Positions 1 through 11,579 of a stretch of DNA of 64,000 bases are shown here, piece by piece; the first letter of the stretch is position 1; every line of letters starts with the position of its first letter. The position numbers and the translations under genes were made by a program. The DNA comes from Whalleya microplaca (lineage: Eukaryota; Ascomycota; Sordariomycetes; Xylariales; Xylariaceae): the NCBI GenBank assembly GCA_022497155.1, contig MU385755.1:372001-436000 (forward strand), written 5' to 3'. The notes under the pieces are model-generated. The model was not told where the DNA came from. It saw only the letters and a program-made list of their open reading frames with translations, and searched no databases.

Positions 1-1019
1 ATATTAGAATTAAAAAATTATTATACGAAAATAATAATAATAATAATAATCGATATAACCGTTATTATTACTTTATAATGTAAGTTATTATTTATTAAAT
101 TTTAGTTTTACTTATATTATTTATTAACTAATTATATTATAGATGTTAATTTATAATTATAATAATAACGTAATATTATTATATCATTTTATATAATGTA
201 AGTTTTTTTAAATATTTAACTTTTATAATTGAAATATTAATACTCTTTAGGTTTATAATATAGAAATTATATAATAACTTTTTATTTATTAAGTTATTTT
301 AGATATATTTTATAATCAGTTATTATATTTATTACTATAATATAAGTTATATATAATTCATAATTATTATATTAATAACGGTGGATATAAATAAGTTATC
401 AAGTTAATTTTATTACGAATGCGAATTAAGAATTTCTAAAATAAATCATTATAAATAACGTTATATATTCGTTAATAAAATTCGTAAAATTATATAATTT
501 ACTTTATTAAGCTTTATACTATATTAAATATAATAATTAATTAAAACTATATAAAAAAAGGTAATATTTAAAAGGATATTATAAATGCAAGTAATATTTA
601 TTAGAAACGCGAATTAGAAATTCCTAAAATAAGTCATTATAAATAACGTTATAACTTCGTTAATAAAATATATAAAATTATTAACTTTAATATAATATAT
701 TATATGTTATTAAATATACTATTATAAATTAACCTAATATTAATAACGGTTTATATTCAAATGGTATATTAATATTAATAATAGTTGAAACTTTTTTTAA
801 AAAATTCAAAAATTTTAGCAAGTTATTAGTCATTTTTAAGTCACTAACTAATTAACTTGCAAATGACTTAAGTTAGTCAGCCACCTGACTAAGACTAGCG
901 TGGTTAGTCAGCAGGTCTAACTAAGACTAGCTTAGTTAGTCATAACCCTTAACTAAGACTAGCAAGTTAGTTAGTGACTAAAAAATAACTAATGACTTAA
1001 GTCATTTATCACAACCCTG
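1..1019. mobile_element. MITE-A copy 1, non-coding TIR element (left end outside window)
   Basis: The right end is diagnostic: about 220 bp (800-1019) packed with GACTAA/TTAGTC and GACTTAAGTC words, ending in TCACAACCCTG. The same end occurs at 7833 and 52503, and its inverse opens the copies at 6647 and 51320. The inner part carries two related units about 190 bp apart, starting near 421 and 609 (GCGAATTARRAATT followed by a shared ATAAATAACGTTATA block), equivalent to the roughly 200-bp units of the other copies. No coding sequence is seen. The CAGGG-type terminus suggests a non-autonomous hAT element, which is an inference. This copy is more diverged than the other two, and positions 1-415 show only AT-rich filler with an AAT microsatellite near 30-50. 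Confidence 0.6.
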
Positions 1020-2767
1020 CCTATATCTAACAAATACTATAAATAAAAAAATAAGTTATTTATTAATATAATTAAAGCTTTATTTCTGTTTTATTAATTT
1101 ATATTATTTAATAATATTTGCGGTATTAATAAAATATTTCTAGAAAAAATGACATAACTTTAATAGCGTTTATTAAATACGGGGTAAGTTTATTAAACTT
1201 TAAATAAAAACGTTAGAAAACTTTTAAAAATTTAAAAACGAGTTTATTATATTAATAAAAAAGCGGCAATTATACCGTAACAAGTGGAAAGAAAAGTTTT
1301 ATAGCCGACTTATTTATTGTTTATAAACTAAAACGGCTGCTTAATATTTTAATTTATTATATAATTTTAACCGTTACGTTATTTATTACGCCGAAATTAT
1401 ATTTATTTTTTTAAATGGCTAATAAGGCGTATAATGCGGCCTGAGTTATTAAGACTGCTGTTATAGTTAAGCTTACCGGTAAACCCTAATTTTCGGGATT
1501 ATTTTATATAAATAATAAGCGAGTCCCTAAAGGAAATATGCCGCGATTAATTCTTAGTTCAAACGAGTTTAGTAATATAGTAGTTATATTTTCTAGCGTT
1601 TATACTTACCCCCTTTTTATAGCGGTGCCGAGTTAATAAAGCTTAAAAAATGCGGCTTTAATTGTTATAATAAAGGATATAATAAAACTAATTATTTATA
1701 TCTTTTATATTTAAACTAGCGTTTTAACTAATTCCCGGCAAATAAAGCCGCTTATATTAACGCTTTTTTTTACGAAGTTTACCCGGCCTAAGGTAATGGT
1801 TTTAGCGGAAAATCGGATTAAAAAAAGCCGGGAAACGCGAAACTTTAAAATAATTAAACTTTATTTTTAAAGCCGAAATATTATAAGTTAGTTTAGCTAA
1901 TTTAATAATAAAAGTTTCCCTGGATTTCTTAAATGCTTATTTAAATAGTATATTTTTTTAAAAAAGTATATTTTATTAATATATAACTTTTTACCAAAAA
2001 TAAAAAATATATTTAATAATATTAAAATAAATATTTTTTTATAATAAGTAGATTTTTCGCCAAAAAAATTAAGTAATATTTATGCCCGGAAGTTATTGCA
2101 GGGTTTATTTTAAAATATATTAAAAAATATAATAAAAAGGGTGTTTAAGCGATTAATAACGCTTTACGACTAAATTTGCAAATAAACAGTTACACTTTTT
2201 ATAATAAGGTTTTTTTATAATAAATATAAAATATAATTTAATTTTTTAAAAAAGTTAGTTAACTAAAAAAAATTTAATAAATTATTAACATAAATAGCTA
2301 ATATATCCCGAAAATATGCCGCGCGATAATTTATTAAACTTTTATAATCTCGATATAAAAAATGCAGAAAATTTCCTTAAAAATGATTTTTTTTAAATAA
2401 ACGCCGATTAATATAATAAAGTATGAAATAAACATAAAACGCGATAAGCCGATAGCCCGGCTTTTTAAATATAAAAATACGAATTTATTAAGGAGATAAC
2501 GGAGGCCGTATAATAGTAAGTTCGAGAATTAAAGGAATTATATTATTATTTAAAACAATCGCCGTTAAAGCCGATAATATTTATCGGCTAACGACCGAAA
2601 AAGATTTTTTAGCGATACCTTTAAAGGTATAAACCTAAACTTATATAATAAAAGTTTATAAACTAAGATTTATATCCTAAGTTTTAATTTCCCGATATAT
2701 TTTTTATTTTATAAAAAGGGGACGCTAAAAAAAAAGCGAATAAAACTATAATATAAAAGGCGCTTAT
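1020..2767 (+). pseudogene. gag: E1-A gag remnant with CCHC knuckle, running toward protease/pol
   Basis: This is the nucleocapsid-side half of the E1 Gag. At about 1662-1710 the frame reads C-G-F-N-C-Y-N-K-G-Y-N-K-T-N-Y. This matches a CX2CX4HX4C zinc knuckle after RIP-type His-to-Tyr (CAT to TAT) and Cys-to-Tyr (TGC to TAC/TAT) changes. The homologous place in E1-C (about 47805-47860) shows the same block differently mutated, which supports the reading. Nucleocapsid knuckles bind the element RNA inside the virus-like particle. Downstream sequence up to 2767 aligns with E1-C 47900-49172 and should contain protease and the start of pol, but I could not fix the catalytic Asp. The gene is interrupted at 2767 by E1-B. 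Confidence 0.6.
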
Positions 2768-2995
2768 ACTTATAAATAGATTACTATAGCTAAAGGCAGG
2801 GCTTTAATATAAGTACCAATTATATATTTACAGATAGATAGGGAGAAAAGCTATTTTAGACTATAGGAATTATTTAGAAAACTTAAGCCGGGTGCCTTAC
2901 CGGGCGGTAACTATTCTACTGTACCGTTACCGATTGACATACGGGAGTACGTAATAATAAGTGGTTTGTGCGCCTGGTACATACCTTTTGTAACT
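2768..2995 (-). repeat. E1-B 3' LTR (228 bp)
   Basis: It matches 6307-6534, 11348-11579, 51022-51249 and 57662-57893. Sense start is AGTTAC and sense end ATAAGT, fixed by the CTTAT duplication, so the termini are not the usual TG...CA. A run of seven C at 2997-3003 (G on the sense strand) is the polypurine tract just upstream. This LTR and the next 180 bp are visibly richer in G+C and in CpA/TpG than the rest of the element, so they are less RIP-damaged. Confidence 0.85.
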
Positions 2996-3023
2996 ACCCC
3001 CCCAGAAAAAAAAGGAGGGATGT

Positions 3024-3138
3024 AAGGTCCGAAGGGGGATTAAACCCCGACTTTCCCGCGTATATATGCAAAGTGTTTTCTAGCAAAAGGAAGGATTGCC
3101 TCGGGTATTTATCCAAACTATTATGCCATCGGGCCCTC
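3024..3138 (-). other. tRNA-like module of E1-B (A box and B box)
   Basis: Read on the minus strand, the module opens with GGGCCCG (3130-3136). Next comes an A-box-like TGGCATAATAGTTTGG, then an anticodon-arm-like GAGG...CCTT hairpin, a long AT-rich variable part, and a B-box-like GGTTTAATCCC inside a 4-5 bp GGGG/CCCC T-stem (about 3034-3048). RIP on GGTTCAATCCC would give this B box. The acceptor arms pair only partly, so I do not call it a functional tRNA. It sits between pol and the polypurine tract of the 3' LTR, the same place as at 11205, 16905 and 59343. A 70-codon open frame at 2968-3180 merely crosses LTR, tract and this module and is not a gene. Confidence 0.6.
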
Positions 3139-3249
3139 ATTCTAATAAGTAGCAGCACGGATTTCTCCACACTCTATTAGGGGTCCGTCGTTATAAAACA
3201 TTATATATGCGCGTTTAGTGTTTTTACTATCGCTATTATTATTTAATTA

Positions 3250-6200
3250 GTCCTTTCCACGCCTTTTTCTTTAGGTCCTCCGCTTTTTCCTTAGGAAAGG
3301 TTTTATTTTTTTTATCCCGTATTAATTGGTTAATTTTATATAATATAGTTATATAAACATAGGGTTTTCGCGCTGCCTTAAAAAAGGGTTTTATATTAAT
3401 AACCGCTATACTTATTAGTCGCCATTTATATTAATTAATTACGTCCTTTCGTAATTTATAAATGCTTTTTACGTTATATTCCTATTTGCTTTTTTTATTA
3501 ACGCGTTCCTCTCGTAATATAAGGGATTTCATAAAAAGTTATAAGTCCGGGTATAAATTCTAGTTTATAAACTTTTACTATTTAAGCTTATTAAGACTTT
3601 TCTAAAGATATCGTTAAATAATTTCTTTTAGTCGCTAACTAATAAGTTACGTCGTTAGTTTCGACTAAGGCTATTTCGGGTAACGGCGTAGTTTTTCTAG
3701 CTCCCGAACCTATCGACGTACGGCTTTTATTGTTTCTTTAATAAATATATACTTACGTTATACTTTAATTTTAAAAGCCCGACTATCGGCATAGCGTTTT
3801 TTATCTTTATTTAATACTTTATTACGACAGTTAATATTTAATTAAAAAGAATTATTTTTAAAGAGGTTCTTTATATCTTTTATGTCGAGATTATAAAGAC
3901 TCGGAAAATTGTCGCGCGGCATATTTTTAAGATATATCAGTTATTAGCGTTAACAATTTATTAGTATATCCCTATTAGCTAACTAGCCTTTTCCGAAAAT
4001 TAAATTATATTTCGTATTTATTACGAAAAAAACTTTATTACAAAAAATGCGACTATTTATTTGCAGGCTTAGTTATAAGGCCTTATTAATTATTTAAATA
4101 CCTTTTTTATCGTATCCTTTAATATATCTTAAAATAAACCTTATAATAACTTCCGGGTTTAAGTATTACTTAATTTTTTTTACAAAAGATTTACTTATTA
4201 TAATATAAACATTTATTTTAATATTACTAAATGTATCTTTAGTTTTTAATAAAAGGCTATATATTAATAGGGTATACTTTAATAAAAGTAGCGTGCCGCT
4301 TAAATAAGCACTCAAAAAGTCCCGGGAGACTTTTATTACCCGATTAGCTAAACTAATTTATAATATTTTAGCTTTAGAAATAAAGTCTAATTATTTTAGG
4401 GTACTGCGTTTCCCGGCTCCTTCTTAATCCGATTTTCCGCTAAAACTTTTATAACTTTTGTTTCGGGCCGAATAAATTTTATAAGAAAAGTATTAATATA
4501 GGCGGCCTTATTTGCTACCGACTGGTTAAGGTGCTAATTAAGGTATAAAAAATATAAGTAATTAGTTTTATTATATTTTTTATTATAATAATTAAAGTAG
4601 CGTTTTTTAAATTTCGTTAGGTTGGCGCTATTACGGGGCGGAGGATATATACGAATGCCGGAAAAAGTAATTACTATATTACCGAATTCGTTCGAGCCTA
4701 AATTAGGGGTCGATTATAATATATTTTTTCCGGTAGCACGCTCGCTACAGGTTATTCCCGAAAATTAAGGCTTAACTATTAGCTTAATTATTGCAGTTTT
4801 AACAGTTCGGGCCGCGTTTCGCGTTTCGTTAGCTATTTAAAAAGTGAATATAATTTCGGTATAATGAGTAACGTAACGGTTAAAATTATATAACGGATTA
4901 AAATATTAGGCAGCCGCTTCGGTTTATAAATAATAGATAAGCCGGCTATAAAATTTTTCCTTTTATTTATTACGGTATAATTACCGCTTTTTTACTAATG
5001 CGATAAATTTATTCTTAAATTTTTGGAAATTTTCTAACGTTTTTATTTAAAGTTTGACTAACTTAGCCCGTATGCGACAGACGCTATTAAGGTTATACTA
5101 TTTTTTTTTAAATGTTTTATTAATGCCGCAAATATTATTAAATAGTGCGGGTTAATAAAGCGGAGGTATAGCTTTAACTATATTAACATATAGCTTTAAA
5201 TATACAATTCGATAACTATTATATGTACGCGATTAGTCGGGAAATAATCTATATTAATAAATAGCTGATTTTTTTATTTGCGGTACTATATTTCGAAAGT
5301 AATAGTATTATAGTTAGTTTTATTATAATAGGTAGGGATATCGACTTTTATTATTTTCTTTTTATTTATACCAGATTTTAATACGCTTTATCGAAAGCCC
5401 TAGGTTAATAAATCGGTAACGGCTTAATTAGCCTCGTTTAGTTATATATTAAAATCGTTAATTTAAATATCGCGTCGCTCGATTTCTTTTTATAAGTTTT
5501 TAACTACCTTATTTTAGGCCTTTTTTATCTAGAGTCCCAGTTAAATTATAATATCTATATTTAGTAAGTAATTTCTTGCTATAAAGCTTATAATCTAGGT
5601 CTATTAGAAAGAAGCTATAAATATAATAATATAAAGCCGAATCTTATAAAAAAAGGCGTCGGGATTAGTCGAGCATATTTTAAAGAACGCCGATTTAATA
5701 AAAGTCCTGTCCGCTATAAGAAAGGCTTTTTTACCCGACTTAATAAAAGCTTTAAATAAAGAAGTGGGGCCTTTTTTACCTTTTATATATATGTTAATTA
5801 TATATATCTTAATACGCGCTTTAAAGTCGTTTAATAAGGTATTAATAACCAGTTAGTACATTTTTTTTTTAAATTCCTTATTTTTAATTATTCGCTTAAA
5901 ATTCTAATAGGTCGGAAAAATATCGTTATTTTCTTTTTTTTCGCGTCATATTTAAGTTATTTAATCGAAATTTTTTAGGATATATTAGCGCCTTTTAATA
6001 GCCTAGTGTTTAAGGGCAATTTCAGGTTCTTTAAAACGGTCGGTCGGCATTACCTTCTATATTTTTTAGATATCGTAAATAATAATGTTACGTGCGTAAG
6101 CGCGTTTTTAATCGGTAGGTAATATTTTCGGGTATTATTACCGATCGGGTCGATTATATTAATTATTAGTAATATATATAAAGATTATATAATTAAAATT

Positions 6201-6306
6201 GCTAGTGCTAAAACGCGTTTTTATAATAGCCCTTATTAATTAATTAATTAAATCGGTATTAGGGAACTTAAGTTTTTTTAAGCTATAATAAATATAATTT
6301 ATTTAT
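3250..6306 (-). pseudogene. gag: E1-B gag to early pol remnant
   Basis: Sense strand is minus, 5' end at 6306. The segment aligns with the opposite strand of E1-D 54640-57661 and with E1-C 46131-49330 base by base over long stretches, so it holds the leader, Gag and the region up to early pol. Alignment is lost near 3250, where the pol deletion junction lies; 3180-3250 is a short AT-rich stretch between that junction and the tRNA-like module. No uninterrupted frame remains. As internal repeats of E1, gag segments are present four times in this window (A, B, C, D), which is enough to attract RIP. Confidence 0.6.
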
Positions 6307-6534
6307 ATTTATAGATAGATTATTATAGTTAGAGGCAAAGCTTTAATATAAGTATTAATTATATATTTATAAATAGATAAGGAGAAAAGCTATTTTAAAC
6401 TATAGGAATTATTTAAAAAACTTAAGCCGGATATCCTACCGGGCGGTAACTATTTTGCCGTGCCGTTACTAATTAATATACGGGAGTACGTAGTAATAAG
6501 TAGTTTATATGCCTAATATATATCTTCCGTAACT
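6307..6534 (-). repeat. E1-B 5' LTR (228 bp)
   Basis: The pair of 2768-2995, same length, sense start AGTTAC at 6534. It carries more TA substitutions than its partner although the two were identical at insertion, so RIP load differs along the element. It is followed by the target duplication CTTAT (6535-6539) and by resumed E1-A sequence, including the AATTAAAA stretch that also follows CTTATA in E1-C at 49171. Confidence 0.85.
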
Positions 6535-6646
6535 CTTATAAATTAAAAAAAATATAATTGGTTAATATAAATAGTAATTAATAAATATAATAGTTATTAA
6601 TATAAAACTTTTTTTTTAAATAATATAAAATATATATATATATATT

Positions 6647-7833
6647 TAAGGTTGCGATAAATGACTTAAGTTATTAGTCATTTTTTAGTCACTAACTAAC
6701 TTGCTAGTCTTAATTAAAGGTTATAACTAACTAAGCTAGTCTTAGTTAGACCTGCTAACTAACTAGGCTAGTTTTAATCAGGTGACTAACTAACTTAAGT
6801 CATTTATAAGTTAGTTAGTTAGTGACTTAAAAATGACTAATAACTAGCCAAGCCTTTGTAATTTTTTTAATAATTATTTAAACCTTTATATAACTTATTT
6901 AATTTAAAAGGTATCATTTTTATTTAAAGTTTAATAATTATAATATAATGTATTATTAATATATTATAGGTAAAAGTAATATTTTATATTATATTTAAAA
7001 AGATATTTAATTTATTATTGTGATTTTTTAATAAACATGCTTAAACGACGAATTGTAAATTTTCGAATTAAATATTTTTAATATTACTATAATTTATTTA
7101 ATTTAATATGTAATAATATAGTTTTAGCGTTAATATCTATAATATGAAAGATACATATAATAAACTAAAAAGGGTTGTAATATTTATTATAATAAAGGAG
7201 ATATTGAATTTATTACAATTATTTTTTTAAAAACGTACTTAAATAATAAATTAAAAAGTTTTAAATTAAATGTTTTCAATATAAAAATAACTTTACAAAT
7301 TAAAATAATATTATAACTTTTTTACTATTAATAATTATATTATATAATATGTTTATAATAAGTCAAAAAACAGCTTTAATAAGTAATATAATAAAAAAAA
7401 TACTTAATTTATTATAGCGAGTTTTAAAAAAAGTGTTTAAACGACGAATTAGAAAATTTGAAATTAAATCATTTTAATATTTAATTAATTAGCTTATTTT
7501 AATAAGTAAAATTACTATTTCAGCTTCATAAGTTATAAAGTAATAAAGTAATATTATAAATTAATTTAAAGTTAAAATATATATAATATTTAAAGCGGTA
7601 TTTAATTTTTTTAAATTTTTTTTTAAAAAAAGTAATTTCTTAAGAAGTCATTAGTCATTTTTAAGTCACTAACTAACTTAAGCAAGTTAATCTTAGTCAG
7701 TCACCTGACTAACTTGCACTAGTCTTAGTTAGATAGCTAACTAACTAGCCTGACTTAAGTCACAGGCCTGACTAACTTAAGTCACTAAATCTAATGACTT
7801 AAGTCACTAATTAGTGACTTAATCACAACCCTG
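6647..7833. mobile_element. MITE-A copy 2, inserted in E1-A pol leader
   Basis: A 1187-bp non-coding element. The left end is TAAGGTTGCGATAAATGAC (first C of CAGGG read as T after RIP) and the right end is TCACAACCCTG, which are inverted. The flanks TATATATT and TATATATA allow an 8-bp duplication, but the site is a TA repeat so 2 bp cannot be excluded. Each subterminal 190-200 bp is an array of TTAGTC/GACTAA and the palindrome GACTTAAGTC. The core has three tandem units about 200 bp apart, starting near 7036, 7238 and 7437 (CTTAAAYRAYRAATT), and no protein. The uninterrupted E1-C sequence at 49268-49300 shows the empty site. Confidence 0.8.
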
Positions 7834-10800
7834 TATATATATATAATTATGTTATATAAAATCGACCGATTAATATGCGATAAAAAACGAGGCCTTTTTT
7901 TAAAAAAATAAAAAAATTTTCAAAAAAGCTTAAAAAACTATTTAAAAAAATACCGGAATTTATTTTGCACTTTTAGTAAGATTAATTTAAATACTTTACT
8001 ACCTAACTATATTTCTAATTATAAAATAAAATAAGAAAAAAAAAGTTAGCTATAAACCTAAGGTATAGCCCGTTATATAAAATATTATTAAATAAGTTAA
8101 AAATAATACGTGAATATTTTAATAAAAATTTACGCAAGGGATTTATTATTTCCAGTTTTATTTTTTAAACAGCTTTTATATTATTTATACTTAAAGCTAA
8201 TAGCAAACTATAGTTTTATATAAATTACCGGAGATTAAATACGCTTATAAAAAAGAATAAATATTTTTTACTATTTATTAAAAAAACTTTAATACGGATT
8301 TTTAAAGCTAAGATTTTTATTAAAATTAACGTCCGGCAGGCTTTTTATTATATCTATATATAACCGGAAAATAAAAACCTTACGATATTCCGGATATAAT
8401 ATAATATATATAAATATAAAATTTTCTTTTTCGGATTTACAAACGGACTTTCTATTTTTAACGGTATATTAATAACGCGTTATTTAATTTTTTAAACAAC
8501 TTTTATAATATATATATAAGTAATATTTTAATTTTTTTAAAGTCGATTATAAAGTACCGTATTTATATATAAAACATTTTTTAATAACTAAAAACGCAAG
8601 CTTTTAAACAAATCTTAAGAAATATAAATTTTATATTATTTAAATAAAATTCCTAAAGTATATTATAAATATAAACAAAATACGCATTAACTCCGCTAAA
8701 ATATAAGTAGTTTAAAATTAAGCTATTTTAAAACGTATGTAAAAAATATAATCGTTTTTAGGATTTTATAATGTTTACCGAAAATTTATACCCTAATATG
8801 ATAAAATAGCTAAGCCGCTTTTTTAATTAATAAAAATAAAGGTCCGGTAAAATTAAAATAAATATTACGAAATTGCGTTTTAATAACTAAAAGACAATTT
8901 AATTAACGCCTTTTTATTAATATATTTTAATTATAATAAAAATATAAAAATAAAAACCGATATATGTAACGAAATATTAGCTAATATATTATTATAATAA
9001 AAAAATAATAGTAAATAATATTTATATATATTTTATTTAAAAAGAACATATAGCGTTAAGCTAAATTATAATATATATAATAAAAAATACTTATAATAAT
9101 CTATATTTTATAAGTTTAACGGGCGGAGTTTATTAAAATATAAGCTATTTTTTAATTATTATGAATTATTATATATTAAAGTATTTCGGGATTAAATAAT
9201 ACTTTAATTTATAATAAATAAGCTGGTCGGAAATATTAGCGGAATATAACTTTATAATTATTTACCGACTAAAAAATAATAATATAATGGCAGATATTAT
9301 TTTATATAAGCTGGAATTATTACGTACCTAAAAAGCAAAAATATTAAATTAAAGGTATAAAGATTTTTCCGGTTAGTAGCTTTAACCGAAATTTAGGAGC
9401 TATAAATAAATATCTTATATATAAAAGTAAGCGTTTTTTCGGAAATCCTAGTTTTAAATAATATAAAGTTTTTTTTATTAAAAAGTTTTAACGTAATATT
9501 TATTAACGAAATATTATAAAGAAATAAAAATAACCCTAACTTTAAAATTTACTATACGAAAGTACGCGATAACTTTTTAAGCCTGTAATAAAATATTAAT
9601 AGCTTTATATTATATAAAACGCGGCTAATTATATTTAATAAAAATAAATTACGTATCCGGTTTTTAAAAAAAGGTATATAATCGATTACTTACGGCATAT
9701 CTAGAAAAAAATAAAACCTAGAAGCTTATTATTATATAATATTAGTAGCTAAACATATTTTAAAATATTATTATATCTATAGCCAACTATTTCGAATATT
9801 ATCCCGTAAAAATATCTCGTAATAAAACTCCCGGTTTCTTTTATCTATTATTTATTTTAAAAAAGGTATAAGATTACGTTATTATAAATTTTAAAGTAAT
9901 GCTTAAAAAAAACGTAATAACGTTTTTATTATTATCGACCGCTTGGGAAAACGGGCTTAGTTAATAGTATATACCCGAGAAGCGATAGCGCGAGACGATA
10001 TATATATATATTATAACGGATTTTTTTATATTTTTAAGATTTCTAAAAGTATTGTTAGTAATAATAAACCTTAATTTATAATAAGGTTTACCGATAAATT
10101 TTCCCAAATAATAAGTATTAAATTAAAGTTCGTTACGTTAAAATATTACGAAACAATAAAATAAATTAAAATTATAAACGCGTATATTAATTAAAAACTA
10201 CGGTTATTCATTAATTATTGGTAAAATAATTAATTAAATATATTATTAACTATAATTTATATATAAGCTATTTTATTATATAAATTAACCGGTATATTTT
10301 TTTACGAGATAAAAATAAGCTTTCCGATATTATTTTATTTTAATTAATAGCAATAAACGGAAGTTAGAAATATAGTAAATCTCTTATTTAAAGAAAGACT
10401 TTTAAAAAATGCAGAATTAAATATAAGAAATATATAATTATATAGTAGTTATACGTAAGGCTATCGCTAAAACTTAAAAGCAAATAATATAATAAGTTAA
10501 TAAGCACCGCCGAAAACCCGATTTTAATATAAGTAAATATATTTTTATTATTAAAAAACAGCAGTTATAACGTATTAACTATCTTTTTAATAAATTTCAC
10601 TTTCTGTTAACGTAATAACATTTCGAAGTTAAAAAGCGACTGCTTAACGATACATTTCGATTAAAAGTTTCTAATATATAAAAGGCGTTCCGCTTATATT
10701 ACGCCGACCGCCTATAATAATACCCGAATAACTTTTTTCCGGAATAAAAATCCGAGAATTTAGCTAGCTAAATAGTTAAATTAGATAAAAAAAATAAGTT

Positions 10801-10960
10801 ATAAAAACGGTATTAATATTACGGCTATATTATTATAAGCTTTAATATAAAATTAAATAAATTAAATAAAATACCGATAATAAATAATACCCCGTTCGGA
10901 ATTTTAAAAACGCTATAGCTAAATTAAATAAATTTTATATAAATAATTTAAAAGCAACTA
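7834..10960 (+). pseudogene. pol: E1-A pol: reverse transcriptase, RNase H, integrase, chromodomain
   Basis: Domains are readable in order through stop codons. The RT spans about 8110-8680: a KANSKL..YINYRRLN block near 8190-8230, then INVRQAFYYIYI (DVRQAF class), then the FGFTNG block near 8430-8450, then the degraded YLDDI site near 8505. The tether motif follows (NINFILFK for KKCEFH), then FYN-YRRF-type RNase H tether/RNase H near 8760-9060. The integrase spans about 9620-10450 with a zinc-finger region, then IVSNNKP...FI (SDRGPQF), LRLFINYW (LRPFVNYY) and KLTG. A chromodomain lies near 10840-10950, reading YKLxYKIKxIKxN...YPVRNFKNA. A chromodomain on integrase marks chromoviruses, whose insertion is thought to follow heterochromatin marks. 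All frames carry TAA/TAG. Positions 10961-11204 hold the end of pol and AT-rich sequence. Confidence 0.85.
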
Positions 10961-11204
10961 GTCCCCTTATCCGACTAATATTATAAAAATAAGCGGCGGA
11001 AAAAAATCGATTCGATTTAAACTACCTTAATAAGAATAAACCTGTATTAAGGCGGCAAACGGCAGCTCGAAAATATAAAGGGGACTAATAAAGTAATAAT
11101 GGAAATAAAGAAACTGCGACTATAAAGCGCGTATATATAATATTTTATAAAAACGAATTCCTAATAAAATATAAAGAAATTTATATTATTACTTATTAAA
11201 ATAA

Positions 11205-11325
11205 AGGCCCGATAGCGTAGTGATTTAAATAAATACCCGAGGCAATCTCTTTTTTTACTTAAAAACATTTTAAATATATATATACGTAAAAAAGTTAGGG
11301 TTTAATCCCTTTTTAAACTTTATAC
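11205..11325 (+). other. tRNA-like module of E1-A (A box and B box)
   Basis: On the plus strand: AGGCCCGATAGCGTAGTGATT (split here as GGCCCG at 11206-11211 and an A-box-like TAGCGTAGTGATT at 11213), then CCCGAGGCAATC (anticodon-arm position), an AT-rich variable part, and a B-box-like GGGTTTAATCCC at 11298-11309 flanked by pairing purines and pyrimidines. A T-run and seven G at 11340-11346 (polypurine tract) follow, then the LTR. It is the same order as in E1-B, but on the opposite strand and more heavily mutated in the variable part. Confidence 0.6.
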
Positions 11326-11347
11326 CCCTTTTTTTTTCTGGGGGGGT

Positions 11348-11579
11348 AATTACGGGAGGTATATATTTATATAATATATAAACTACTTATTATTATATAT
11401 TCCCGTATATCAAACGGTAATAATACGGCAGAATAGCTACTGCCCGGCGGGATACCCGACTTAAGTTTTCCGAGAAATTTTTATAGTCCGAAATAGCTTT
11501 TCTCCCTATCTATATATAAATATGTAATTAATACTTATATTAAAGCCCTGCCTTTAGTTATAATAGTTTATATATAAGT
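11348..11579 (+). repeat. E1-A 3' LTR (232 bp)
   Basis: Starts AATTACGGGAGG directly after the G-run tract and ends ATAAGT at 11579, where homology to the other LTRs stops and the E3a remnant begins. Its length agrees with 57662-57893. It contains the conserved GCCCGGCGGGATACCCG block found in all E1 LTRs. It is the downstream boundary of E1-A; the 5' partner is outside the window, so the target duplication cannot be tested. Confidence 0.85.

Larger units (their letters stand above)
2768..6534 (-). mobile_element. E1-B: internally deleted E1 copy nested in E1-A, TSD CTTAT
   Basis: A complete insertion of 3767 bp with two 228-bp LTRs (2768-2995 and 6307-6534, both -) and exact 5-bp duplications CTTAT at 2763-2767 and 6535-6539. 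In the sense direction (right to left) it has a 5' LTR, gag, a sharp loss of nearly all pol, then the tRNA-like module, a G-run polypurine tract and the 3' LTR. A full E1 is near 6.9 kb, estimated by joining E1-C and E1-A, so about 3 kb is missing. The element landed in a copy of its own family in the opposite orientation, giving a large inverted arrangement (gag of A against gag of B). The pol deletion may predate insertion, because the LTR pair and TSD are intact. Confidence 0.85.
1020..11579 (+). mobile_element. E1-A: Ty3/Gypsy chromovirus, RIP-degraded, interrupted by E1-B and MITE-A2
   Basis: Reading + strand, this copy has gag (1020-2767), then the nested E1-B, then a short stretch, then MITE-A2, then pol (7834 onward), a tRNA-like module, a G-run polypurine tract and a 3' LTR. 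It aligns colinearly with E1-C (47287-51010) and in reverse with E1-D (52504-57661). That alignment shows the two nested insertions are clean: sequence resumes at 6535 exactly where it stopped at 2767. The 5' LTR and N-terminal gag lie left of MITE-A copy 1, outside the window. The right flank at 11580 is E3a, so E1-A sits inside or against an E3 copy. In-frame TAA/TAG throughout make it inactive. Confidence 0.85.

Noticed and set aside
800..1019. CRISPR-like array from repeated GACTAA words
   Set aside because: Words are in both orientations without regular spacers and end in a transposon terminus shared with two other copies.
2968..3180. 70-codon open frame on the plus strand
   Set aside because: It runs across the end of an LTR, the polypurine tract and the tRNA-like module. 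Homologous copies at 11205-11350 and 51240-51319 have no such frame.
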